This document shows positions 1-7,415 of a DNA stretch of 11,585 bases, piece by piece. This stretch comes from JANOXC01 sp031418215. Its GTDB lineage: Bacteria; Bacteroidota; Bacteroidia; AKYH767-A; OLB10. The stretch is taken from positions 1-11,585 of the forward strand of contig JANOXC010000061.1 of NCBI GenBank assembly GCA_031418215.1, given 5' to 3'. The notes beneath the pieces are model-generated. The model ran no database searches, was not told the DNA's origin, and saw only the letters and a program-made list of their open reading frames with translations. A program made the translations under genes and the position numbers. Position 1 is the first letter of the stretch. Each line of letters begins with the position of its first letter.

Positions 1-1172
1 CAAATGAAAAGGCGAAACAAGAGGCCTTGGCACTTGCTGCAAAAGAGAAAGCAGATAAAGATGCCGCTGCAAAGGAATTAGCAAGAAAAGCAGAACTGGC
101 ACGAATTGATCGCGAAAAATTTGTTCAGGATTCCGTTGCTGTTGCGAAACAAAAATCGCAGCAAGATGCCTTAGCAAAAGCTGCAGCGGATAAAGCCAGG
201 AACGATTCAATAGCTGCAGCCAATGAAAAGGCAAAACAAGAGGCCTTAGCACTTGCTGCAAAAGAGAAAGCAGATAAAGATGCCGCTGCAAAGGAATTAG
301 CAAGAAAAGCAGAACTGGCACGAATTGAGCGCGAAAAATTTGTTCAGGATTCTTTTGCTGTTGCGAAACAAAAATCACAGCAGGAAGCATTAGCTAGCGC
401 TGCAGCAGCTAAAGCAAAGAACGATTCAATAGCTGCAGCAAATGAAAAGGCGAAACAAGAGGCTTTGGCGCTTGTTGTAAAAGAGAAAGCAGACAAAGAC
501 GCCGTAGCTAAAGAAGCGGCAAGAAAAGCAGAACAAGATGCATTAGTTAAGGCTGCTGCGGAAAAAGCTAAACTGGAAGCTGTTGCAACTGCAAATGAAA
601 AGGCACGTCAGGATTTGATTGCAAAAACTAACAGAGAAAAGCAGGTTCGAGATTCTATTGCTTCTGCAGAGGAGAAAGCAAAGCAAGCCAGTTTAGCTTT
701 AGCAGCAGAAAAAAAGAAAAAGGAGGATGAGGTTCAATCTCAACGTGCTAAGCAAACAAGAGATTCTATAGCAGCTGCACAAAAAGCGCAAGAGGAATTC
801 TTATCGAAACAGAGTGCAGAAGATCGGGAACGAATTGAAGCAGAAGCTGCACAAAGAAGAATGGTGGAAATTGAGAATCGCAAAAAATTACTTGCTCAGG
901 CTCAACAGTCTGGACAAAGCAAGGCAAGTGAAATGAGTGTTTATCGTTTTGACTTCGACAAGGAATACGCGCCGGAAGGTATTACTGATGAAACAATAAC
1001 TGAAAAAAACCGAACGGTTTACCGGAGTATTGTTAAGTTCCAGGATATTCAAGCAACTTACTTGAAAGTAGTGTACAGTTGGGGTGGCATTTATTACTTT
1101 AAAAACTCCACAAGCATCACAGAAACGATATACTCACTTGATTTGAAAAATTTCCGTTCAAAATTGAAATAA
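1..1172 (+). CDS. Repeat-rich coiled-coil protein with a small C-terminal domain (5' truncated)
   Basis: The frame is open from the left edge (codons start at base 3), so the true start lies outside the window; internal TTG or ATG codons fall inside repeats and are not starts. Numbering from base 3, 389 residues are visible. Residues 1 to about 305 are almost entirely Ala, Lys, Glu, Gln, Asp and Arg with no Pro or Gly until near their end, which predicts a long alpha-helical coiled coil or rod. This part contains 73-residue tandem repeats and a recurring xDSxA motif (QDSVA, NDSIA, RDSIA). Residues 311-389 differ sharply: aromatic and beta-prone, with a VVYSWGGIYYFKN stretch and a preceding TEKNRTVYRSIVKF stretch, suggesting a compact domain of about 75 residues. 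The composition resembles the TolA rod, but I see no TolA domain and no homology is claimed. Function is unknown; a role at the cell envelope is speculation. It is the only gene here with internal DNA repeats. Confidence 0.85.
   Translation, partial: NEKAKQEALALAAKEKADKDAAAKELARKAELARIDREKFVQDSVAVAKQKSQQDALAKAAADKARNDSIAAANEKAKQEALALAAKEKADKDAAAKELARKAELARIEREKFVQDSFAVAKQKSQQEALASAAAAKAKNDSIAAANEKAKQEALALVVKEKADKDAVAKEAARKAEQDALVKAAAEKAKLEAVATANEKARQDLIAKTNREKQVRDSIASAEEKAKQASLALAAEKKKKEDEVQSQRAKQTRDSIAAAQKAQEEFLSKQSAEDRERIEAEAAQRRMVEIENRKKLLAQAQQSGQSKASEMSVYRFDFDKEYAPEGITDETITEKNRTVYRSIVKFQDIQATYLKVVYSWGGIYYFKNSTSITETIYSLDLKNFRSKLK
3..221 (+). repeat. 219-bp tandem repeat, copy 1
   Basis: In-frame unit of 73 codons beginning NEKAKQEALAL and ending NDSIAAA. 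It is followed directly by a second copy of the same length. By hand alignment the two differ at about 17 of 219 positions, and bases 30-109 match 249-328 exactly (80 bp). The unit begins within two bases of the window edge, so more copies may lie upstream. Confidence 0.95.
222..440 (+). repeat. 219-bp tandem repeat, copy 2
   Basis: Second full 73-codon unit. Differences from copy 1 cluster in its last third and include amino-acid changes (D to E after LARI, SVA to SFA, and changes in the QDAL/QEAL segment). The first half is nearly identical to copy 1, which suggests recent duplication or gene conversion. Confidence 0.95.
441..593 (+). repeat. Degenerate, shortened tandem repeat, copy 3 (153 bp)
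   Basis: Third unit, starting with the same NEKAKQEALAL but only 51 codons long. Aligned to copies 1 and 2 it lacks exactly 22 internal residues (from LARI through KQKSQ) and rejoins at QDAL. It is more diverged in sequence. A further NEKARQ start follows at 594, after which the periodicity decays into looser coiled coil. Confidence 0.85.
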
Positions 1173-1373
1173 ATATTTTTTTCACTTTAAATTGGCGTTC
1201 TCGGTTTTTTTATTATTTTAAAATTACTATTGATGTATTTTGTCACAGTTGAAAATACTATTATTTTTCAATTTAATGAATGTTGTTATTTAAGAAGCAG
1301 GGATTGGTATTTTTTAATAGATTTTTAAAAATTTTTATTAAGAAAAGAGAACTTTACATGATTATATAATTGT

Positions 1374-2582
1374 ATGAAAATAGGATTAATCAGGGAAGAA
1401 AAACAGCCACATGATAAACGGGTTGCCTTTACACCGGTACAGTGTAAGCAGTTAAAGGAATTATACAAAGAGATCGAAATTTTTGTACAGCCTTGCGAAT
1501 ACCGTTGTTATACGAATGAGGAATATCTGCAGCAAGGCGTTAAACTTTCTGATGATTTAAGTAATTGTGATGTATTGATGGGGATAAAGGAAGTTCCGAT
1601 CGTCAAATTGATTCCTGGAAAGAAATATTTTTTCTTTTCACATACTATAAAAAAACAACCACATAATCGTGCGTTGCTTCGTGCCATTCTGAAAAACAAT
1701 ATTACATTGATCGATTATGAAACAATCGTTGACCCGAATGGTAACAGAGTAATTGGATTCGGCAGATATGCCGGAATAGTAGGAGCTTACAATGGTGTGA
1801 TGGCTTACGGTTTAAAGTATGGTTTATTTAAGTTAAAACCTGCTCACTTATGCCATGATAAGAAAGAATTGTTTGCTGAACTTGATAAGATCAACCTTCC
1901 TAACATGAAAATCATTGTAACTGGAGGTGGCCGTGTTGCAAACGGAGCATGTGAAACAATGGGAGCTTTAAATATTCGCAAGGTAACTCCTTATGAATTC
2001 TTAAATTATTCTTTTCGGGAACCTGTTTATGTTCAATTGCATTCTCACGATTATTACAAAGCTAAAGATGGGTCCCCTTGGAGTGATTATTTGTACCATC
2101 ATCAACCGGAAGACTTTAAATGCACTTTTATCGAAGCAAATTCCTACGCTTCACATTGCGACCTGTTGATTCATTGTACCTATTGGGACCCGCTTGCTGA
2201 TATACTTTTTTCAAAATCAGAGATGCGCAACCCTGATTTTAAAATCAGTGTAATTGCTGATGTTACTTGTGATCTGAATGGGAGCATTCCTTCCACAACA
2301 AAAACTTCAACAATAGAGGATAAGTTTTATGGATATAATACGGAAACAGAACAAATAGAAGCACCTTTTGCACCCTCTGTTATTACAGTTATGGCAATTG
2401 ATAATTTGCCTTGTGAATTGCCTCGTGATGCTTCTGAAGGTTTTGGCAAACATTTTTATGAAAGGGTTTTGCCGGCACTTATAAATGGAAAGGAAAACGA
2501 TATGATTGAAAGTGCTACTATTACAAAAGATGGAAAGCTGTGCAGTCGCTTTAATTACCTTAAGGACTATGTTGAAGGTTAA
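1374..2582 (+). CDS. Saccharopine dehydrogenase (lysine-forming) / Lys1-like NAD(P)-dependent oxidoreductase
   Basis: 402 residues; yeast Lys1 is about 370. The N-terminal GLIREEKxPxDxRVAFTP (3-21) is the signature of the alanine dehydrogenase/transhydrogenase-like N-terminal domain in this family. K72 (in KEVP) and H90 (in FSHTIKK) align with the catalytic Lys/His pair described for fungal Lys1, and R16 with its substrate-binding Arg. A Rossmann nucleotide loop follows (IIVTGGGRVANGA, 180-192), then IADVTCD (295-300) and IDNLPCELPRDASE (342-355), which closely resembles the Lys1 C-terminal motif. Fungal Lys1 converts saccharopine to lysine and 2-oxoglutarate; in bacteria members may work in lysine breakdown or on another opine-like substrate, so I name the family, not the substrate. 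The ATG is chosen because the conserved domain begins at residue 2. It stands alone on its strand, with no other lysine gene nearby. Confidence 0.85.
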   Translation: MKIGLIREEKQPHDKRVAFTPVQCKQLKELYKEIEIFVQPCEYRCYTNEEYLQQGVKLSDDLSNCDVLMGIKEVPIVKLIPGKKYFFFSHTIKKQPHNRALLRAILKNNITLIDYETIVDPNGNRVIGFGRYAGIVGAYNGVMAYGLKYGLFKLKPAHLCHDKKELFAELDKINLPNMKIIVTGGGRVANGACETMGALNIRKVTPYEFLNYSFREPVYVQLHSHDYYKAKDGSPWSDYLYHHQPEDFKCTFIEANSYASHCDLLIHCTYWDPLADILFSKSEMRNPDFKISVIADVTCDLNGSIPSTTKTSTIEDKFYGYNTETEQIEAPFAPSVITVMAIDNLPCELPRDASEGFGKHFYERVLPALINGKENDMIESATITKDGKLCSRFNYLKDYVEG

Positions 2583-2584
2583 TT

Positions 2585-3067
2585 TTACTGGAGTCTTGTT
2601 AATATCTGATGCAATTCATTTTCTTCAAACTCTTTAGCAAAAAACTGTCTTTTTCCTTTAACATAATTGTAAATTAGCGTTGCAGGTATATTTCCCTGCC
2701 ATGATTTATCTACTTTATTAATCCAAAGATCATAGTCAGGTTCATCAATAAGATAAACAGTGGAGTTTATTTTTCTTTGATTTAAAAAAGAGTTAAGCCG
2801 TGAATCCATCTCACGTTTAAAGTCAAGGCTAATAAAAATAAAACGGACCTTATTATTAATTAAATTGTTCTCTTCAGCAATAAAAAATGGCAATTCTTCA
2901 ACACAAGGCTTGCACCAGGTAGCCCAAAAATTAAGAATATAGGTGGTGTCATTTTTTTGATTCAATAATGAATCTAATTGTGGTAATTTAATCAATGTAG
3001 CTTTTTTTTGAGCGTAACAGCCGAAAAAAATGAAGGCAGAAAAAAATATTAGAATGAACCTTTTCAT
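2585..3067 (-). CDS. TlpA/ResA-like thioredoxin-fold lipoprotein
   Basis: 160 residues. The N-terminus is a lipoprotein signal (MKRFILIFFSAFIFFGC, lipid-anchored Cys at 17), so the protein should sit in the periplasm or be membrane-anchored. NFWATWCKPCVEELP (46-60) carries the redox pair C52/C55 in the TlpA/ResA arrangement, and P128 in GNIPAT is the expected cis-proline. Such proteins reduce disulfides in exported proteins, for example apocytochromes c. It is the last gene of a probable minus-strand unit, 46 bp downstream of another thioredoxin-fold lipoprotein. Its stop lies only 2 bp from the stop of the convergent dehydrogenase gene. Exact substrate unknown. Confidence 0.88.
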   Translation of the reverse strand: MKRFILIFFSAFIFFGCYAQKKATLIKLPQLDSLLNQKNDTTYILNFWATWCKPCVEELPFFIAEENNLINNKVRFIFISLDFKREMDSRLNSFLNQRKINSTVYLIDEPDYDLWINKVDKSWQGNIPATLIYNYVKGKRQFFAKEFEENELHQILTRLQ

Positions 3068-3113
3068 GCAAAATTCAATTTACTTTTTAAAAAGAATTTA
3101 CCAAGTCGAAATA

Positions 3114-3650
3114 TCAATTTCCAATGGGGGTTTCTCTTGCGTAGTCATCCCACTTTTTTGTTAAATATATATTGTCGCCAAAATACTTTACCACTCTCAT
3201 TAATTGATCTGGTGTTTGGTAACCAGGTAAAGGTGTAAGCAATCCGAATTTTTCATCCAAAAGAATAAAGGAAGGGTAACTCATTTGATTACTGAGCAGT
3301 GACAAAGCAAGTTCATTGGCTTTATTTTCTGGTTGGTAGACAAATGTTTTATCAAAAAAATGAATAGTATCTTTTGTTTCTGCATTTAATTTAACAGCAT
3401 AAAATTTCTCACCCATGTATTTGGCAACTATAGAATCCTGGAAAGTAGTTGCATCCATTCTTTTACACCAGCCACACCAGTCAGTATAGACATCAATAAA
3501 CATTTTTCGTGGCTCTTTTTGACTTTTTGCAACGGCTTCTTCGAAGCTCATCCAGGTAATTGGTCCATGGTGTGGAGATGGTTGGGCATTGCATGACAAG
3601 CAAAATAAACCAAGAATAGTTATTGCAATAATGTTTTGAAGCGATTTCAT
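3114..3650 (-). CDS. Thioredoxin-fold lipoprotein with WCGWC active site
   Basis: 178 residues. The signal sequence ends in CLSC with the predicted lipidated Cys at 20, followed by NAQ as in many Bacteroidota lipoproteins. The ITWMSFEEAVAKSQKEPR segment leads into FIDVYTDWCGWCKRMDATTF; C59 and C62 are the redox pair and YPSF (P126) is the cis-proline site. The WCGWCK form resembles the C-terminal domain of DsbD and Thioredoxin_7-type proteins, so a periplasmic disulfide-reductase role is likely. It lies 45 bp downstream of the OPT transporter and 46 bp upstream of the TlpA-like gene, all on the same strand, and I see no exact -7 box in either gap, which fits co-transcription. Confidence 0.88.
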   Translation of the reverse strand: MKSLQNIIAITILGLFCLSCNAQPSPHHGPITWMSFEEAVAKSQKEPRKMFIDVYTDWCGWCKRMDATTFQDSIVAKYMGEKFYAVKLNAETKDTIHFFDKTFVYQPENKANELALSLLSNQMSYPSFILLDEKFGLLTPLPGYQTPDQLMRVVKYFGDNIYLTKKWDDYARETPIGN

Positions 3651-3695
3651 AGTGCAATTGTACGAATATCTGTTGAAAATAGTTTGAAGAAATTA

Positions 3696-5741
3696 TTAAG
3701 CCGTTTTTTTGATGGCAATCCTGTAAAGTGTAATACCCATAATCAGGAAGAATAGGCATCCAAGTAGCTGATAAATTCCATCACCAACAATACCGGAAAT
3801 GGAATGTTCCAGGCTCAATCCGGGCATATAAGGCGCTGTTTTATCCCAGGCCTGAAGGATTGCTATAATTACACCTAAAATTGCACCACCTGCCACTAAT
3901 CCTGTAGCAAACAAGCTTCCTTTTCCTAGTTCATTGTCTTCTGTTTTTTCTTTCTTACGCTCAGCTCTCCATTCTACAAGTCCTTTAATCATACCACCTG
4001 CAAAAATTGGAAGCGTTGTTGCCAATGGGAGGTAGGCTCCAACGGCAAAGGAGAGTGATTTAACCCCACAAAGTTCAACTGTAACTGCTAGGAAAACACC
4101 AGCAAGTACATACACCCAATCAAGATTGAAGGAAAGCAAGCCGCGTATTAAAGTTGCCATCAATGTAGCTTGAGGAGCGTTAAACTTTTCTCCAATAGCG
4201 TGATGGATTCCTTTCGCCAATAATTCAGGAGTGGGAGTATCTAAAAACTTTACTGTATAACCAATGACAAAGGAAGATACGATTGCACCAATAAATAATG
4301 CCAGCTGTTGATAGCGGGGGGTGGCCCCAATGATGTAGCCAGTCTTTAAATCTTGTGATGTTGCACCGGCATTCGCTGCAGAAATACAAATTAATCCACC
4401 CACTACAAGGGCCATCGGTTCATATGCTTTTCCTGTCCAACCAATGGCAATAAAAACCAATGCCGTACCCATAATTGTTGCTATAGTCATTCCTGAGATA
4501 GGACTGTTACTAGAACCAATGATGCCAACAATCCGGCTTGCAACTGTCACAAAGAAAAAACCAAATACAACGACCAATAATCCAATCAGCAATTTATTGA
4601 GAATGCTATCGCCCGGAATTTGCGGTAATAAAGCCATTAAAAGAATTAATGCAATGCTACCGATAATTACAGTTTTAAACGAAAGATCATCTTCTGTACG
4701 GATTACTGCTGCACTTCCTTTTTCCTTCATCGAAGTAATACTTTCACGGAATGACGAAACAATAGTTGGTATTGTTTTAATCAATGTTATAAATCCCCCG
4801 GCAGCAACGGCACCAGCACCAATTTGTCTCACATATGCTCTATAAACAGCGCCCGCCGTATCAGCAAATAAATGGGTAGAAGGGTCCCATCCTGCAGTGC
4901 CACCTGCCGTCATAAGGTCTTTCATATATCCCAATTTAATCATCTGCATAGCAATCACATCAGGAGGAACCAAAGCTGCAAGCAAAGGGATCAAACAGAG
5001 CCATGCAAGTACACCACCAGCTACTAATACGCCTGAAATCTTTGGTCCGATAATATATCCTACACCCATATATTCAGGGGTGATTTCACCGTTAATGGTG
5101 GCAGAAGGAAAATAGTGATTCGTTTGTTTGGTGACAAATGCCGGGACTTCAGCAATAACATGAAATACTTTTTGCAGCAAAGCATAAATAATGGAAAATC
5201 CAAGTCCCATATAGGCCGTCTTGGCGAAGTCACCTCCCTTTTCTCCAGCAATCAATACCTGAGCACAGGCCGTTCCTTCAGGGTATGGTAAATTATCATG
5301 CTCTTTTACAATCAAGGACCTGCGCAATGGTATCATCATCAATGTTCCCAACATACCACCAAAAATGGCCAATGTTAATATGGTCCAATAAGAGAAATAT
5401 TCATAACCAACACTTACACCCGCTTCATTTGCCGAGAGAAATAAGAAGGCCGGAAGGGTGAAAACAACTCCTGATGCAATACTTTCACCGGCAGAACCCG
5501 TGGTCTGAATAATATTATTCTCAAGGATAGTTGTCTTAAAAAACTTTCTACCCAATGAAATAGCAATTACGGCGATTGGAATTGAAGCAGAAACGGTAAG
5601 TCCGGCTTTTAATGCCAGATACACTGTTGATGCCCCAAAAATAATTCCGAAAACAGCACCTAAAGCAATGGCTTTTAAGGTAAACTCTTTAACATTGTCA
5701 GTGGCCGAGATATAAGGCTTAAAGGCAGTCTTTGGCTCCAT
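3696..5741 (-). CDS. OPT-family oligopeptide transporter
   Basis: 681 residues, a normal length for bacterial OPT proteins, with many hydrophobic membrane segments throughout. The N-terminal region FTLKAIALGAVFGIIFGAS (20-38) and the NNIIQTTGSAGES motif (75-87) are typical of the family. OPT members import small peptides or metal-chelate compounds across the inner membrane, probably proton-coupled; the substrate here cannot be read from sequence. The ATG at 5741 is chosen because the conserved region starts about 10 residues later; there is no Shine-Dalgarno sequence. It is probably the first gene of a unit with the two thioredoxin-fold lipoproteins downstream. It is divergent from the TMEM175 pseudogene across a 233-bp spacer. 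No truncation or frameshift seen. Confidence 0.92.
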   Translation of the reverse strand: MEPKTAFKPYISATDNVKEFTLKAIALGAVFGIIFGASTVYLALKAGLTVSASIPIAVIAISLGRKFFKTTILENNIIQTTGSAGESIASGVVFTLPAFLFLSANEAGVSVGYEYFSYWTILTLAIFGGMLGTLMMIPLRRSLIVKEHDNLPYPEGTACAQVLIAGEKGGDFAKTAYMGLGFSIIYALLQKVFHVIAEVPAFVTKQTNHYFPSATINGEITPEYMGVGYIIGPKISGVLVAGGVLAWLCLIPLLAALVPPDVIAMQMIKLGYMKDLMTAGGTAGWDPSTHLFADTAGAVYRAYVRQIGAGAVAAGGFITLIKTIPTIVSSFRESITSMKEKGSAAVIRTEDDLSFKTVIIGSIALILLMALLPQIPGDSILNKLLIGLLVVVFGFFFVTVASRIVGIIGSSNSPISGMTIATIMGTALVFIAIGWTGKAYEPMALVVGGLICISAANAGATSQDLKTGYIIGATPRYQQLALFIGAIVSSFVIGYTVKFLDTPTPELLAKGIHHAIGEKFNAPQATLMATLIRGLLSFNLDWVYVLAGVFLAVTVELCGVKSLSFAVGAYLPLATTLPIFAGGMIKGLVEWRAERKKEKTEDNELGKGSLFATGLVAGGAILGVIIAILQAWDKTAPYMPGLSLEHSISGIVGDGIYQLLGCLFFLIMGITLYRIAIKKTA

Positions 5742-5871
5742 ACTTGATTTGTTTAAAAATTGAAATTACGGTTGAAACAATAACTATTTAAGGGGTGGAA
5801 GATATAAAAAAACAATATTCTTTCTTTAAAAGCTATAATTATTTGACACTTCTACGGATATTGAAAGGTTG

Positions 5872-5887
5872 ATATATATATATATAT
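5872..5887. repeat. (AT)8 dinucleotide tract in a divergent spacer
   Basis: Sixteen bases of strictly alternating AT in the 233-bp region 5742-5974 between the divergent OPT and TMEM175 genes. The rest of this spacer is AT-rich and holds no gene. I found no exact TAnnTTTG box on either strand, although TAAGTTTTG near 5928 is one base off. Confidence 0.9.
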
Positions 5888-5974
5888 TGAAGCCTTATTC
5901 TAACAAGTTATCAGCTTAAGTTTTGTTTCTTAAAAAGATACTGTTATTTTTATCCTGAGTTTATTATAACAGGT

Positions 5975-6736
5975 ATGATCAGACAAGCAGGTAGTCAACC
6001 AGCCAAACAAAGACGCAAAATTAAATGGAGGGGACAGGAGATATTGCGTATTGAAGCATTTAGCGATGCTGTTTTTGCATTCGCAATAACTTTACTGGTC
6101 ATATCACTTGAAGTGCCTAAAACATTTGAAGAATTAATATCCGGTATGCGGGGGATATCAGGATTTGCTGTTTGTTTCGGCTTGATAGTTTTAATTTGGC
6201 ATGAGTAATACATTTTCTTCAGGATGTTTTTTCTAAAAGATACGATGACAATACTATTGAATACAATTTTATTATTTGTGGTGTTGTGTTATGTTTATCC
6301 ATTGAAATTTCTTTTTTCATTGTTTCTGGAGGGAAACCATGTCTTCGAAAATGGAAAGCTAATAGAAAAAATTTCAAGTTTCGAGCAAGTGAAACTACTA
6401 ATGATTATTTATGGATTAGGCTTCAGCCTTGTTTATTTCGTGCTGCTGCTATTATATATTAACGCATGGTCACATCGGAATGAAATTCAATTGACAACCG
6501 TTGAGCAGTTTTATAAAAAATCTGAACTATATAAACAGTTGATTATGGTCATTATCGGTCTTACAACAATACTCACCGCCTATATTATACCAATTCAATA
6601 TACGCCAAACATCGGAATGTTATACATGTTAATTGGCCCATCTATGTTTATTTATTTTGGAATAAGAAAAAAGATGCTTCGTAAGCGATTCTCATCAGCG
6701 GATTTAGCCGATCACGATCAATGGCTTCTTAGTTAA
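5975..6736 (+). pseudogene. TMEM175/DUF1211-family potassium channel gene interrupted by an in-frame TAA
   Basis: One reading frame carries the whole gene, but TAA at 6206-6208 (codon 78) splits it. Before the stop, LRIEAFSDAVFAFAITLL (24-41) carries the RxxxFSD signature of the first TMEM175 helix, and a second helix ends in LIVLIWHE. Straight after the stop the same frame continues YIFFRMFFLKDTMTILLN and then FYVYPLKFLF-like sequence (here CYVYPLKFLFSLF), exactly what family members have at this point, followed by three more helices, giving six in all. Intact bacterial members form tetrameric potassium channels in the inner membrane. A single substitution, for example CAA to TAA, explains the break without any frameshift. 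The lack of other damage suggests a recent mutation, a sequencing error or, less likely, read-through. An ATG at 6224 could allow reinitiation, but that product would lack the pore-lining first helix. Confidence 0.85.
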
Positions 6737-6823
6737 GAGAAATTTCGCTTTGATCGATTTTAAAGTTTTAGCAATTTAGATGATTTTATTTAACATTATT
6801 ATTACCCTAACCTTTGAAAGCTT

Positions 6824-6831
6824 TATTTTTG
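6824..6831 (+). promoter_or_regulatory. Bacteroidota-type -7 box (TATTTTTG) for gpx-msrB
   Basis: Exact match to TAnnTTTG, 49 bp upstream of the glutathione peroxidase ATG. No good -33 TTTG is seen at the usual distance, so this is a moderate call. The spacer just before the ATG is A/T only and has no Shine-Dalgarno sequence. Confidence 0.5.
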
Positions 6832-6880
6832 CAAGCATTAAATGAAAATAGAAATCAATTATTTATTAATTAATTAAATT

Positions 6881-7396
6881 ATGAAATTGTTAATATTATC
6901 TGTTCTGTTCGCCATCGCTGCGCCTTCATCACTTTATGATTTTAAAGTAAAAGGAATTGATGGAAAAATAATTGACCTCAAAGGATTTAAAGGGAAAAAA
7001 GTATTAATAGTTAATACAGCTTCTGAATGCGGAAATACAAGGCAATATAAAGGGCTTCAGGAATTGCAAACAAAATTTGCTGATAAATTGGTAATCATTG
7101 GTTTTCCGGCCAACAATTTTGGAGGACAAGAGCCCGGATCCAATAAAGAAATAAAGGAGTTTTGTACTAAAAACTACGATGTAACTTTTCCATTGTCAGC
7201 AAAAGTATCTGTGAAAGGAGATGATATGGATGCATTTTTCAGTTGGCTGATTGAGCAACCTAATTCCGATTTTACCGGTCCGATAAAATGGAATTTTGAG
7301 AAATTTTTATTTGACGAAAACGGAAAACTTATTCATCGTTATCGCTCTAAAACGGAACCAATGAGTGATGAAATGATGAATGCCATAAAACAGTAA
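6881..7396 (+). CDS. Exported glutathione peroxidase family (thiol peroxidase)
   Basis: 171 residues. The first 17 or so are hydrophobic with an AIAAPSS end, reading as a Sec signal peptide, so the enzyme probably acts in the periplasm. It reduces hydrogen or organic peroxides. NTASECGNT (45-53) gives peroxidatic Cys50; Q83 in GGQEPG, and W137 and N138 in IKWNFEKFL complete the family's Cys-Gln-Trp-Asn tetrad. It is a Cys, not a selenocysteine, form. The GFPxNxFG motif has Ala77 where many members have Cys, but Cys95 (KEFCTKNYDVTFP) sits where the resolving Cys of thioredoxin-dependent members lies, so thioredoxin-like proteins rather than glutathione are the likely reductant. The msrB gene starts 19 bp downstream, probably in the same transcript. 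Start chosen because the signal peptide begins there. Confidence 0.92.
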   Translation: MKLLILSVLFAIAAPSSLYDFKVKGIDGKIIDLKGFKGKKVLIVNTASECGNTRQYKGLQELQTKFADKLVIIGFPANNFGGQEPGSNKEIKEFCTKNYDVTFPLSAKVSVKGDDMDAFFSWLIEQPNSDFTGPIKWNFEKFLFDENGKLIHRYRSKTEPMSDEMMNAIKQ

Positions 7397-7415
7397 TCGT
7401 GCTAATTGCAGCAGC

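Noticed and set aside
27..29. TTG as a possible start of the coiled-coil protein
   Set aside because: It is an internal Leu codon of the first tandem repeat, and the frame is open to the window edge. The same Leu occurs in the later copies.
1173..1373. Promoter or terminator signals in the spacer between the coiled-coil and dehydrogenase genes
   Set aside because: T-rich runs and near-matches such as GTATTTTG occur, but there is no exact TAnnTTTG box and no GC stem. Nothing could be supported.
3493..3759. Minus-strand open frame spanning the OPT/thioredoxin gap
   Set aside because: It overlaps two well-supported genes in another frame and has no recognisable motif or signal.
4444..5115. Plus-strand open frames antisense to the OPT transporter
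   Set aside because: They mirror the hydrophobic codons of the OPT gene on the other strand and show no independent features.
6735..6750. Inverted repeat AAGAGAAATTTCGCTT at the end of the TMEM175 gene as a terminator
   Set aside because: The arms meet with no loop, one pair mismatches, and no T-run follows directly. It cannot be told from chance in AT-rich DNA.
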